Below, in pieces: positions 39,887 to 45,940 of a DNA stretch of 45,940 nt. The stretch is from Actinomycetota bacterium (lineage in GTDB: Bacteria; Actinomycetota; Actinomycetes; Streptosporangiales; Streptosporangiaceae). The position numbers and the translations under genes were made by a program. The notes under the pieces are model-generated. The model did no database searches, had not been told where the DNA came from, and saw only the letters and a program-made list of their open reading frames with translations. Within the stretch, counting starts at the first letter, position 1. Each line of letters opens with the position of its first letter. Location of the stretch: contig JAFAYQ010000032.1 in NCBI GenBank assembly GCA_019240215.1, forward strand, positions 1 to 45,940, written 5' to 3'.

Positions 39887-41146
39887 ATGAACGTTCAGAA
39901 CGCACCGGAGGGAACGATCAGGGCGGCGCTGCGCCACGGCCAGTTCCGCAAGCTGCTCGGGGGGCTGGCGGTGTCGCAGATCGGCGACTGGCTGTACAAC
40001 CTGGCCCTGGTCACGCTGGTTTACTCGCGCACCCACTCGGCGCTGTGGGCCGGGGTCACCACCGCCGCCCGGGTGGTGCCGATCGTGATCATGGGCCCGA
40101 TCGGCGGCAGCCTGGCCGACCGGTTCGACCGCCGCCGCCTGCTGATCGCCTGTGACCTGGCCCGGCTGGCCCTGATGCTGCTGCTGGCGCTGGTCGCCGC
40201 CGCCCACCTGCCGATCCTGCTCGCCCCGGTCATCGCGGCCGCCGCCACGGTGGCGGGCTCGCCCTACCTGGCCTGCACCTCGGCGGTCACGCCGCGGCTG
40301 GTCCCCGACGCCGACCTGCCCGGCGCCAACGCGGCCCGGTCGGCGGTGACCGCGCTCGGCGTGATCGTCGGCCCCGCCCTCGGTGGCGTGCTGCTGCTCG
40401 GCTCGCCGGCGCTGGCGTTCGTGGTCAACGCGGTCACGTTCGCGGTGGCGGCCGCGGCGGTGCTGGCGATCCCGGCCGGCCCGGCGTTCGCGGTCAGCGG
40501 GACGAAGGCCGAACGGCCGTCGAGCCTGTGGCACGACGTCGCCGACGGGGCGGCCGCGCTGCGGGCCCACCCCGAGGCGGTCCGGCTGGTCGGCGCCGAC
40601 ATCATGTGCAGCCTGGTCTACGGCATGCAGACGGTGCTGTTGCTGCTGGCGGCCCGGCACGCCGGGCTCGGCCTGCACGGCTACGGCTACCTGTTCGCCG
40701 GCATCGGGGCCGGGGCGCTGATCGGGACGTCGCTGGCGGGCCGGGTCATGCGGCTGCCGCACCCACGCGCGGTGCTGCTGGGCGCGCTGGCCGCCGTCGG
40801 CCTGCCGATGCTGGTGCTGCCCTGGGCCTCGTTCGCGGCGCTGGCGGTCGCGCTGGCCGCCACCACCGGCGTCGGCGCCATCCTGGTCGAGATCCTGACC
40901 GAGACCGCGCTGCAGCGGTCGCTGCCGGCCGAAGTGTTCGGCCGCGCCTACGGGCTGGCGCTGCCCGCCTCGGTGGCCGGCATCGTGGCCGGCTCGCTGC
41001 TCGCGCCGGTGCTGGTCAGCCTGCTCGGCGGCACCGGGGCGATGCTGGTGGCGGGCGGCGCGGTGGCCGGTTACGGGCTGCTGCTGCGGCCGCGTCCGGC
41101 CCGGGCCGATGAGTTCGGCCGGTCCGGGGCGTCAGTACCGGCGTAA
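39887..41146 (+). CDS. MFS transporter (MFS_3/enterobactin-exporter-like)
   Basis: Twelve-segment major facilitator, 419 residues. It starts FRKLLGGLAVSQIGDWLYNLALV and has the loop 2-3 motif GGSLADRFDRRRLL. The length and N-terminal sequence resemble the MFS_3 exporters of actinobacteria. The frame is open from 39773, but ATG at 39887 has GGGAGGG nearby and yields the standard N-terminus. The 195 bases before it hold no gene and only a short AT-rich patch (39692-39712). It precedes the hydrolase and F420 genes in the same direction. The substrate is unknown. Confidence 0.88.
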   Translation: MNVQNAPEGTIRAALRHGQFRKLLGGLAVSQIGDWLYNLALVTLVYSRTHSALWAGVTTAARVVPIVIMGPIGGSLADRFDRRRLLIACDLARLALMLLLALVAAAHLPILLAPVIAAAATVAGSPYLACTSAVTPRLVPDADLPGANAARSAVTALGVIVGPALGGVLLLGSPALAFVVNAVTFAVAAAAVLAIPAGPAFAVSGTKAERPSSLWHDVADGAAALRAHPEAVRLVGADIMCSLVYGMQTVLLLLAARHAGLGLHGYGYLFAGIGAGALIGTSLAGRVMRLPHPRAVLLGALAAVGLPMLVLPWASFAALAVALAATTGVGAILVEILTETALQRSLPAEVFGRAYGLALPASVAGIVAGSLLAPVLVSLLGGTGAMLVAGGAVAGYGLLLRPRPARADEFGRSGASVPA

Positions 41147-41173
41147 GAGCGCATCTTCCAAAGGATGGACGCC

Positions 41174-42061
41174 ATGAGCGAGCCGAAGACCTACACGCTG
41201 GATGTACCGGGGGCGGTGCTGAGCTACGACGTGCGCGAGCACGCGGGCAACGACGAGCCGGTGCTGCTGATCATCGGGTCGCCGATGGGGGCGTCCGGGT
41301 TCGCCACCCTGGCCGGGCTGATCAGCGACCGGACCGTGGTCACCTACGACCCGCGCGGCGTCGAGCGCAGCCGCCGGGAGGACGACACCGCCGAGATGAC
41401 CCCGGACCAGCACGCCGACGACCTGCACCGGCTGATCGAGGCGCTCGGGACCGAGCGAGCGCTCGGGGCCGGCCCGGTCGACGTGTTCGCCAGCAGCGGC
41501 GGGGCGGTCAACGGGCTGGCGCTGGTGGCCAAGCATCCGGAGCAGGTGCGGACGCTGGTGGCGCACGAGCCGCCCGCCTCGCAGGAGGTGCCGGACCACG
41601 AGACCGTGATGGCCGCCTGCGAAGACATCCGCGCCACCTACCTGAGCAGCGGGCTCGGCCCGGCCATGGCCAGGTTCATCGCGCTGGTCATGTTCGAGGG
41701 GCCGTTGCCCGGCGACTACGTCAGCCAGCCCGCGCCCGACCCGGCCAGGTTCGGGCGGCCGGCGGCTGACGACGGCTCCCGCTCCGACCCGCTGATGGCC
41801 AACATGGTGACCTGCAACGGATACCACCACGACTTCGGGGCGCTGCGGGCCGGCTCGACCCGGGTGGTCATCGGCGTCGGCACCACCTCCAGCCAGCAGC
41901 TGGCCGGGCGGGCGGGGGCCGCGGTGGCCGAGCGGCTGGGTACTCCCCCGGTCACGTTCCCGGGCGGGCACGACGGGTTCTCGGGCGGGGAGTACGGGTT
42001 CCCGGGCGGCGAGCCGGAGAAGTTTGCCGCTACGTTGCTGGGGGTGCTGAAGGGCCACTGA
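41174..42061 (+). CDS. Alpha/beta-fold hydrolase with variant nucleophile elbow
   Basis: Hydrolase of 295 residues, paralogous to the one at 34700. It has LLIIGSPMGASGFATLAG, VVTYDPRGVERSRRE, a nucleophile region VFASSGGAVNGL with Ser108 (A-S-S-G-G in place of G-x-S-x-G), LVAHEPPASQE, and a late His in FPGGHDGFSGGE. The end of the protein contains a short duplicated FSGGEYGFPGGE. ATG at 41174 has AAAGGA 9-10 bp upstream; ATG at 41165 is too close to it. Three 13-bp repeats begin at its stop codon. It is followed by an F420-type oxidoreductase gene 42 bp on, probably in one transcript. Confidence 0.87.
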   Translation: MSEPKTYTLDVPGAVLSYDVREHAGNDEPVLLIIGSPMGASGFATLAGLISDRTVVTYDPRGVERSRREDDTAEMTPDQHADDLHRLIEALGTERALGAGPVDVFASSGGAVNGLALVAKHPEQVRTLVAHEPPASQEVPDHETVMAACEDIRATYLSSGLGPAMARFIALVMFEGPLPGDYVSQPAPDPARFGRPAADDGSRSDPLMANMVTCNGYHHDFGALRAGSTRVVIGVGTTSSQQLAGRAGAAVAERLGTPPVTFPGGHDGFSGGEYGFPGGEPEKFAATLLGVLKGH

Positions 42062-42092
42062 GCTCAGCCACTGAGCCAGGCCACTGATCCAG
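42054..42092. repeat. 13-bp triplication over the hydrolase stop codon
   Basis: Three units, gccactgagctca (42054), gccactgagccag (42067) and gccactgatccag (42080), each repeat the last His codon and TGA stop of the hydrolase gene and fill the gap up to the next ribosome site. Confidence 0.8.
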
Positions 42093-42103
42093 AGGAGCAG
42101 CCG

Positions 42104-42943
42104 GTGCGATTCGCGTTCAAGACCGCCAACCAGAGCACGACCTGGGCCGAGGTGCTCGAGATGTGGCGGGTCGCCGACCAGATCGAGACGTTCGAGTCGG
42201 GCTGGAACTTCGACCACTTCTACCCGATCGACGGCAACGCCGGCGGCCCCTGCCTGGAAGGCTGGATGATGCTGTCGGCGCTGGCCCAGGCCACCGCGCG
42301 GCTGCGCCTGGGCACGATGGTGACCGGGATCCACTACCGCCACCCGGCCGTCCTGGCCAACATGATCGCCACCTTGGACATCATCTCGGCCGGGCGGCTC
42401 GAGGTCGGCATCGGCGCCGGCTGGAACGAGGAGGAGTCCGGCGCCTACGGCATCGAGCTGGGCACCCGGCGCGAGCGCAGTGACCGGTTCGAGGAGGCCT
42501 GCGAGGTGCTCGTCGGCCTGCTGGCCGAGCCGGAGTTCTCGTTCCAGGGTCGCTACTACCAGCTCACCGGCGCCCAGAACGAGCCCAAGGGGCCGCAGCG
42601 CCCGCACCCGCCGATCTGCATCGGCGGCGGCGGGGAGAAGCGCACGCTGCGGACGACCGCGCGCTTCGCCGAGCACTGGAACTTCGGCGGCGGCACCCCG
42701 GAGGAGTTCGCGCGCAAGCGGGACATCCTGTACGGGCACTGCGCCGACATCGGCCGCGACCCGAGCGAGATCACCCTGTCGTCCCACGTGCGGTTCGACC
42801 CGGCCACGGGCGTGTCGGGCACCGCCGATCAGGCGGCGGCGCTGGGCGAGGTGGGGCTGGACCTGGCCATCGTGTACCTGCGGCCGCCGCTGGATCCGTC
42901 GCTGCTGGAGCCGCTGGCGACGGCGTTCGCGCAGGTCGGCTGA
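42104..42943 (+). CDS. LLM-class F420-dependent oxidoreductase
   Basis: Luciferase-like monooxygenase-fold enzyme of the F420-dependent group, 279 residues. Marks are RFAFKT at the start, SGWNFDHFYPI, LGTMVTGIHYRHPAVLANMIATLDIISAGRLEVGIGAGWNEEE (the classic F420-LLM block) and HPPICIGGGGEKRTLRTTARFAEHWNF. It should use reduced F420 for hydride transfer to an unknown substrate. GTG at 42104 follows GAGGAG. An F420:NADP-reductase-like gene lies 0.7 kb downstream, supporting the cofactor assignment. The 176 bases after it up to the VOC gene hold no further gene I can support. Confidence 0.92.
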   Translation: MRFAFKTANQSTTWAEVLEMWRVADQIETFESGWNFDHFYPIDGNAGGPCLEGWMMLSALAQATARLRLGTMVTGIHYRHPAVLANMIATLDIISAGRLEVGIGAGWNEEESGAYGIELGTRRERSDRFEEACEVLVGLLAEPEFSFQGRYYQLTGAQNEPKGPQRPHPPICIGGGGEKRTLRTTARFAEHWNFGGGTPEEFARKRDILYGHCADIGRDPSEITLSSHVRFDPATGVSGTADQAAALGEVGLDLAIVYLRPPLDPSLLEPLATAFAQVG

Positions 42944-43119
42944 TTCGGGTCGATGGCCGGGGCTCAGCGCCGCCGTCGCTGCCCAGCTTGATCTGGTCGC
43001 GGCGACGGTGACCCGGGAGACGGCCAGGCATTTACACCGGCGCGAGCGGAGGGCGGCGGGCGCGAGATTGGAGCGGTAGCCGAACGCCAAGACCGCGACA
43101 ACACGTGCAGGGGTGTCAG

Positions 43120-43584
43120 ATGGCCGAGGTCCCACCCACCGAAGACATGGTGCTGGCCCACTTCATCGTCTCCGGCGACGTCGAGCGCTCCAAGCGCTTC
43201 TACACCGAGGTGCTGGGGGGCCGGCTGGCCTACTCCGGCCCCGGCGGGCTGACCTACGTCGCCCTGTCCAACAGCTGGATCATCATCAACGTCGGGGGCG
43301 GGCCGACCGACGACAAGCCGGCCGTCACCCTGGAGACCCCGCAAGATCCCGACCGGGTCAGCAGCTTCCTCAACATCCGGGTCCGGGACATCAAGGCCGT
43401 CTACGCCGAGTGGAGTGCCCGCGGGGCCGAGTTCCTGACGCCGCCGAAACAGCACCAGTACGAGATCCGCTGCTACATCCGCGACCCCGACGGTCACCTG
43501 ATCGAGGTCGGGCAGACCACCGACCCGTCCGGCGACTGGGTGCCCGCGCGCTGGCCGTCGGAGGCGGCCGGGGAGTCCGAGTAG
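43120..43584 (+). CDS. VOC-family (glyoxalase/bleomycin-resistance-like) protein, first copy
   Basis: Single vicinal-oxygen-chelate domain, 154 residues. It runs from MVLAHFIVSGDVERSKRFYTEVLGG through SWIIINVGGGPTDDKP to CYIRDPDGHLIEVGQ, where the glutamate is the usual metal ligand. Members are dioxygenases, isomerases or binding proteins. ATG at 43120 follows AGGGGTGTC and matches the start of the second copy; GTG at 43105 is less likely. It differs from the copy at 44268 mainly at both ends and around residues 37-45. The two flank the F420:NADP-type gene. Confidence 0.9.
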   Translation: MAEVPPTEDMVLAHFIVSGDVERSKRFYTEVLGGRLAYSGPGGLTYVALSNSWIIINVGGGPTDDKPAVTLETPQDPDRVSSFLNIRVRDIKAVYAEWSARGAEFLTPPKQHQYEIRCYIRDPDGHLIEVGQTTDPSGDWVPARWPSEAAGESE

Positions 43585-43601
43585 CGCGGCCGGCGGCGGT
43601 C

Positions 43602-44258
43602 ATGACCTCCGCGATCATCGGCACCGGCGGGATCGGATCGACCATCGCCCGCCAGCTCGCGGCCGGGGGTGAGAGCCTGCGGCTGGCCAGCGCCGACCCC
43701 GGATCGGCAAACGCGCTGGCCACCGCGATCGGGCCGGGCGCGGTCGTCGTGGCCGGCGACGGCGACGCGCTGGCCGGGGCCGACGCCGTCATCCTGGCGC
43801 TGCGGTTCACCGTGCTCAAGGGCGTCATCGACCAGATCGCGGGCGCACTCACAGGCCAGCTCGTGGTCGTCCCCAGCAATCCGGTCAGCCTCGACGGATC
43901 CGGCCAGCTCGTGCACCTGCTGCCGGACGGGCCGTCGGCCGGGCAGGTCGTGGCCGGCTGGCTGCCGCCCGGGACCCAGCTGGCGATGGCGTTCGGGTCG
44001 ATGCGGGCCGAGCTGCTCAGGTCGGCGGCCCGCCGGTCACCGGAGCGGGCCGTCCTGTTCTACGTGGCCGACGACGAGCGGGCCGGGGCGGGAGCCGAGC
44101 GGCTGATCCGGGTGGCCGGCTTCGAGCCGGTCAAGGCGGGCGGGCTCGGGCAGTCGGGCCGCCTCGAGGTGGGCGGTGACCTGCACGATCTCGTGGTCGG
44201 GCCCGAGCGGGCGCGGTCGCTGATCGGGCCGGGTCGATCCGCGGTACCCAACCGGTAG
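43602..44258 (+). CDS. NADPH:F420-oxidoreductase-like protein
   Basis: Small Rossmann protein, 218 residues, of the F420:NADP oxidoreductase (COG2085) type. It starts SAIIGTGGIGSTIARQLAAGG, the NADP loop, followed by ADAVILALRF and VVVPSNPVSL. Family members exchange hydride between NADPH and F420, or reduce ketimines in related groups. The open frame upstream to 43113 is a shadow of the VOC gene; ATG at 43602 places the loop correctly. It lies 17 bp after the first VOC gene and 9 bp before the second, clearly in one transcript. A supplier of reduced F420 for the LLM enzyme is a sensible role (inference). Confidence 0.82.
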   Translation: MTSAIIGTGGIGSTIARQLAAGGESLRLASADPGSANALATAIGPGAVVVAGDGDALAGADAVILALRFTVLKGVIDQIAGALTGQLVVVPSNPVSLDGSGQLVHLLPDGPSAGQVVAGWLPPGTQLAMAFGSMRAELLRSAARRSPERAVLFYVADDERAGAGAERLIRVAGFEPVKAGGLGQSGRLEVGGDLHDLVVGPERARSLIGPGRSAVPNR

Positions 44259-44267
44259 GAGTGTGAG

Positions 44268-44684
44268 ATGGCCGAAGAAATGGTGCTGACCCGCTTCATC
44301 GTCTCCAACGACGTCGAGCGCTCCAAGCGCTTCTACACCGACGTACTGGGCGGCCGGGTGGCGTTCGGCCCGGTACCGGTCAACGTCGCGCTCGCCAACA
44401 GCTGGATCGTGATCAGTTCCGGCGGCGGCCCGACCGACGACAAGCCCACGATCGTCCTGGAGACGCCACCCGATCCCGGCCGGGTCAGCAGCTTCCTCAA
44501 CATCCGGGTCAAAGACATCGACGCCGTCTACGCGGCATGGAGCGCGCGGGGGGCCGAATTCCTGACGCCGCCGAAACAGCACCAGTACGAGAAGCGGTGC
44601 TACATTCGCGACCCCGACGGTCACCTGATCGAGGTGGGGCAGGCCACGGACCCAGCGGGCGACTGGGTGCCGCCGCTAGGGTGA
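44268..44684 (+). CDS. VOC-family protein, second copy
   Basis: VOC domain of 138 residues, roughly three-quarters identical by eye to the first copy. FLTPPKQHQYE and RDPDGHLIEVGQ are unchanged, also over long nucleotide stretches, while the strand after VLGGR (VAFGPVPVNVALAN) differs. The ATG has a GGAG site 7-8 bp upstream. The pattern is that of a recent duplication with one diverging surface, perhaps changing the ligand. The last gene before it is the F420:NADP-type reductase. Confidence 0.9.
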   Translation: MAEEMVLTRFIVSNDVERSKRFYTDVLGGRVAFGPVPVNVALANSWIVISSGGGPTDDKPTIVLETPPDPGRVSSFLNIRVKDIDAVYAAWSARGAEFLTPPKQHQYEKRCYIRDPDGHLIEVGQATDPAGDWVPPLG

Positions 44685-44710
44685 AGGCCCCGGGGTGAGG
44701 CGGAGGGCTC

Positions 44711-45526
44711 ATGACAGCGCAGTTCGATACGGCCAAGCCCAACTCGGCCCGCATGTACGACTACTGGCTCGGCGGCAAGGACAACTTCGAGGCCGACCGG
44801 GTGGCGGCCGAGGCGGTCCGGGCGCTGCGGCCCAACGTGGCCGAGCAGGCCCTGGACAACAAGCGGTTCCAGACCCGGGCGGTCGGCTACCTGGCTGAGC
44901 AGGGGGTGCGGCAGTACCTCGACGTCGGGTCGGGCCTGCCCACCTCCCCCCATCCGGGCGTGGGTTCGCCGCCGCGGTGGCGGCCGACCCACGAGGCGGC
45001 CGCGGCCGCCGACCCGCTGGTGGCCTACGTCGACTATGACCCGGTGGCGGTCCTGCATTCGCAGGTGCTGCTGGCGGGCGGCAGCCGCCGGGTGGTGGCG
45101 GTGCAGGGCGACATGCGCGATCCGGCCGCCATCCTCGGCCACGACGACATCCGGGAGGCGGGCCTCGACCTGGACGCTCCGGTCGGGCTGGTCCTGGCCT
45201 GCGTGCTGCACTTCGTCGACGCCGGCACCGCCCGCGACATCGTGGCCGCCTTCACCGCGGCGCTGAGCCCGGGCTCGTACGTGATCGCGTCGGTCGGATA
45301 CGAGCAAGACGCCGGCGGTGACGGCTTCGCCCGCACCTACAACTCGCAGGCCGGCCCCCGGATCTACGCGCACTCCTGGGCGGAGATCACCGCCCTGTTC
45401 GACGGCCTCGAGCTGATCCCGCCCGGCATCGCCGACACCGCCGCCTGGCGGCCCGGCGGGCAGGAGACCGGGCTGCCCGAACGGTCCAGCATGATCGTCG
45501 GCGGGGTCGGCCGCAAGGCGGGCTGA
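44711..45526 (+). CDS. Methyltransf_19 (DUF574) SAM-dependent methyltransferase with an insertion
   Basis: Actinobacterial SAM methyltransferase-like protein (PF04672), 271 residues. The typical opening KPNSARMYDYWLGGKDNFEADR is followed by YLDVGSGLPTS (motif I), VAYVDYDPVAVLHSQ, MRDPAAILGHDDIR, and CVLHFVDAGTARDIV. After GSGLPTSP, where relatives go straight on to an N-T-H-E run, about 11 additional residues (HPGVGSPPRWRP) precede THEAAAAADP; the frame is preserved. This alters the loop beside the SAM site. GGAGG precedes the ATG. Many actinomycetes carry dozens of such genes of unknown substrate. It is convergent with the DUF4331 gene 8 bp away. Confidence 0.88.
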   Translation: MTAQFDTAKPNSARMYDYWLGGKDNFEADRVAAEAVRALRPNVAEQALDNKRFQTRAVGYLAEQGVRQYLDVGSGLPTSPHPGVGSPPRWRPTHEAAAAADPLVAYVDYDPVAVLHSQVLLAGGSRRVVAVQGDMRDPAAILGHDDIREAGLDLDAPVGLVLACVLHFVDAGTARDIVAAFTAALSPGSYVIASVGYEQDAGGDGFARTYNSQAGPRIYAHSWAEITALFDGLELIPPGIADTAAWRPGGQETGLPERSSMIVGGVGRKAG

Positions 45527-45534
45527 GCCGGGCC

Positions 45535-45940
45535 TCAGTGATGACCGGGCAGGGACGGCGGGTTCGGGCTGGGCGGGGCCAGGTAGGGGAACGTCGTTGA
45601 CGCCAGCCGGGTCGGCCGGTCGACGCCGTCGCTGATCCGGGGGCCCTTCCCCGCGTTCACCAGCAGGGTGAACAGGGTGTCCATGGCATCGTCGTTCGGC
45701 GAGCGGCCCCCGCAGGTCTGGTGCGGGCGGCCGTCGAGGGCGGCCTTCTCGATCTCCAGGAAGGTGTCCTGGCCGTACGGCTTGGACACGTCCACGATCA
45801 TGAAGTCGGCCAGCAGCAGCTCAGTCAGCGGGTGTGTCCCGTCGGCGTCCAGCGGCCAGTCGGTCTTGCCGTCGGTACCGTCCCACATGGCGAGGTTGGC
45901 GTTCAGCCGGGCGCGGTAGGCGCCGGCGTAGTCGGCCGAG
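45535..45940 (-). CDS. DUF4331-family protein, C-terminal part (cut by the window edge)
   Basis: Partial gene; the frame is open to the right edge of the window, so the true start lies outside. The 135 visible residues include ANLAMWDGTDGKTDWP, LLADFMIVDVSKPYG, GRPHQTCGGRSPNDDAMDTLF, and the ending DGVDRPTRLASTTFPYLAPP. I recognise this order from the C-terminus of DUF4331 proteins, which are usually secreted and of unknown function. Methionine at 45888 is internal, because in-frame family-like sequence continues before it. The tail is short and Pro-rich. Confidence 0.75.
   Translation of the reverse strand, partial: SADYAGAYRARLNANLAMWDGTDGKTDWPLDADGTHPLTELLLADFMIVDVSKPYGQDTFLEIEKAALDGRPHQTCGGRSPNDDAMDTLFTLLVNAGKGPRISDGVDRPTRLASTTFPYLAPPSPNPPSLPGHH

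Overview
The window is very GC-rich, with G/C at most third codon positions and many GTG starts. It carries typical actinomycete families: BTAD/SARP-type and LuxR-type ATPase regulators, F420-linked enzymes, a Methyltransf_19 methyltransferase, an RsbU/RsbW/RsbV-like partner-switching set, and DUF4331. This points to a filamentous actinobacterium of the Streptomycetales/Streptosporangiales kind; the sequence alone does not fix the genus. I see no phage genes, insertion sequences, tRNA, rRNA or CRISPR array. No gap between genes exceeds about 300 bases; the longest is about 200.

1-9.8 kb (minus strand): a catabolic locus. An NAD-dependent epimerase and an FGGY kinase are followed by a promoter with a perfect palindrome, then sorC, an ASRT-family protein, an SDR, an APC permease, a cyclase-family hydrolase, a threonine-aldolase-like PLP enzyme and a second FGGY kinase. 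Most junctions are 4-8 bp stop/start overlaps. The set fits uptake and breakdown of a polyhydroxylated compound, possibly a hydroxy-amino acid.

9.9-13.8 kb (plus): DHA2 drug-type transporter, Maf pyrophosphatase, an AbiEi/DUF559-like protein and a small four-cysteine protein. 13.8-19.5 kb (minus): a complete branched-chain-amino-acid-type ABC importer operon (livG-livF-livH-livM-binding protein), a strong terminator, then a TetR regulator. Two matching 18-bp palindromes sit on the operon promoter and on the livG start codon.

19.6-27.2 kb (minus): nine same-direction genes. A PP2C/SpoIIE phosphatase, a serine-kinase-type ATPase and two STAS antagonists come first. They are followed by an unrecognised protein, a CrtI-like FAD oxidoreductase, a 69-residue mini-paralogue and two multi-pass proteins that resemble histidine-kinase sensor halves without a kinase. 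27.3-30.3 kb (plus): a large BTAD-AAA-TPR activator, divergent from the phosphatase, with SARP-like 11-bp-phased repeats before it.

30.3-34.3 kb (minus): AhpD-like protein, a methyltransferase coupled to an MTHFR-like protein, and a YtcJ-type amidohydrolase. A divergent control region with a strong palindrome leads to a small membrane protein and an alpha/beta hydrolase (plus). Then come a membrane-anchored pentapeptide-repeat protein (minus), a LuxR-type giant regulator, an MFS exporter, a second hydrolase, an LLM-type F420 oxidoreductase, two near-duplicate VOC proteins flanking an F420:NADP-reductase-like protein, and a Methyltransf_19 protein (all plus). The right edge cuts a DUF4331 gene (minus). 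Bases 1-101 hold no gene I can support.

Short in-frame minisatellites (18-24 bp units) recur in loops and tails of several proteins and in some gaps, which looks like a habit of this genome.
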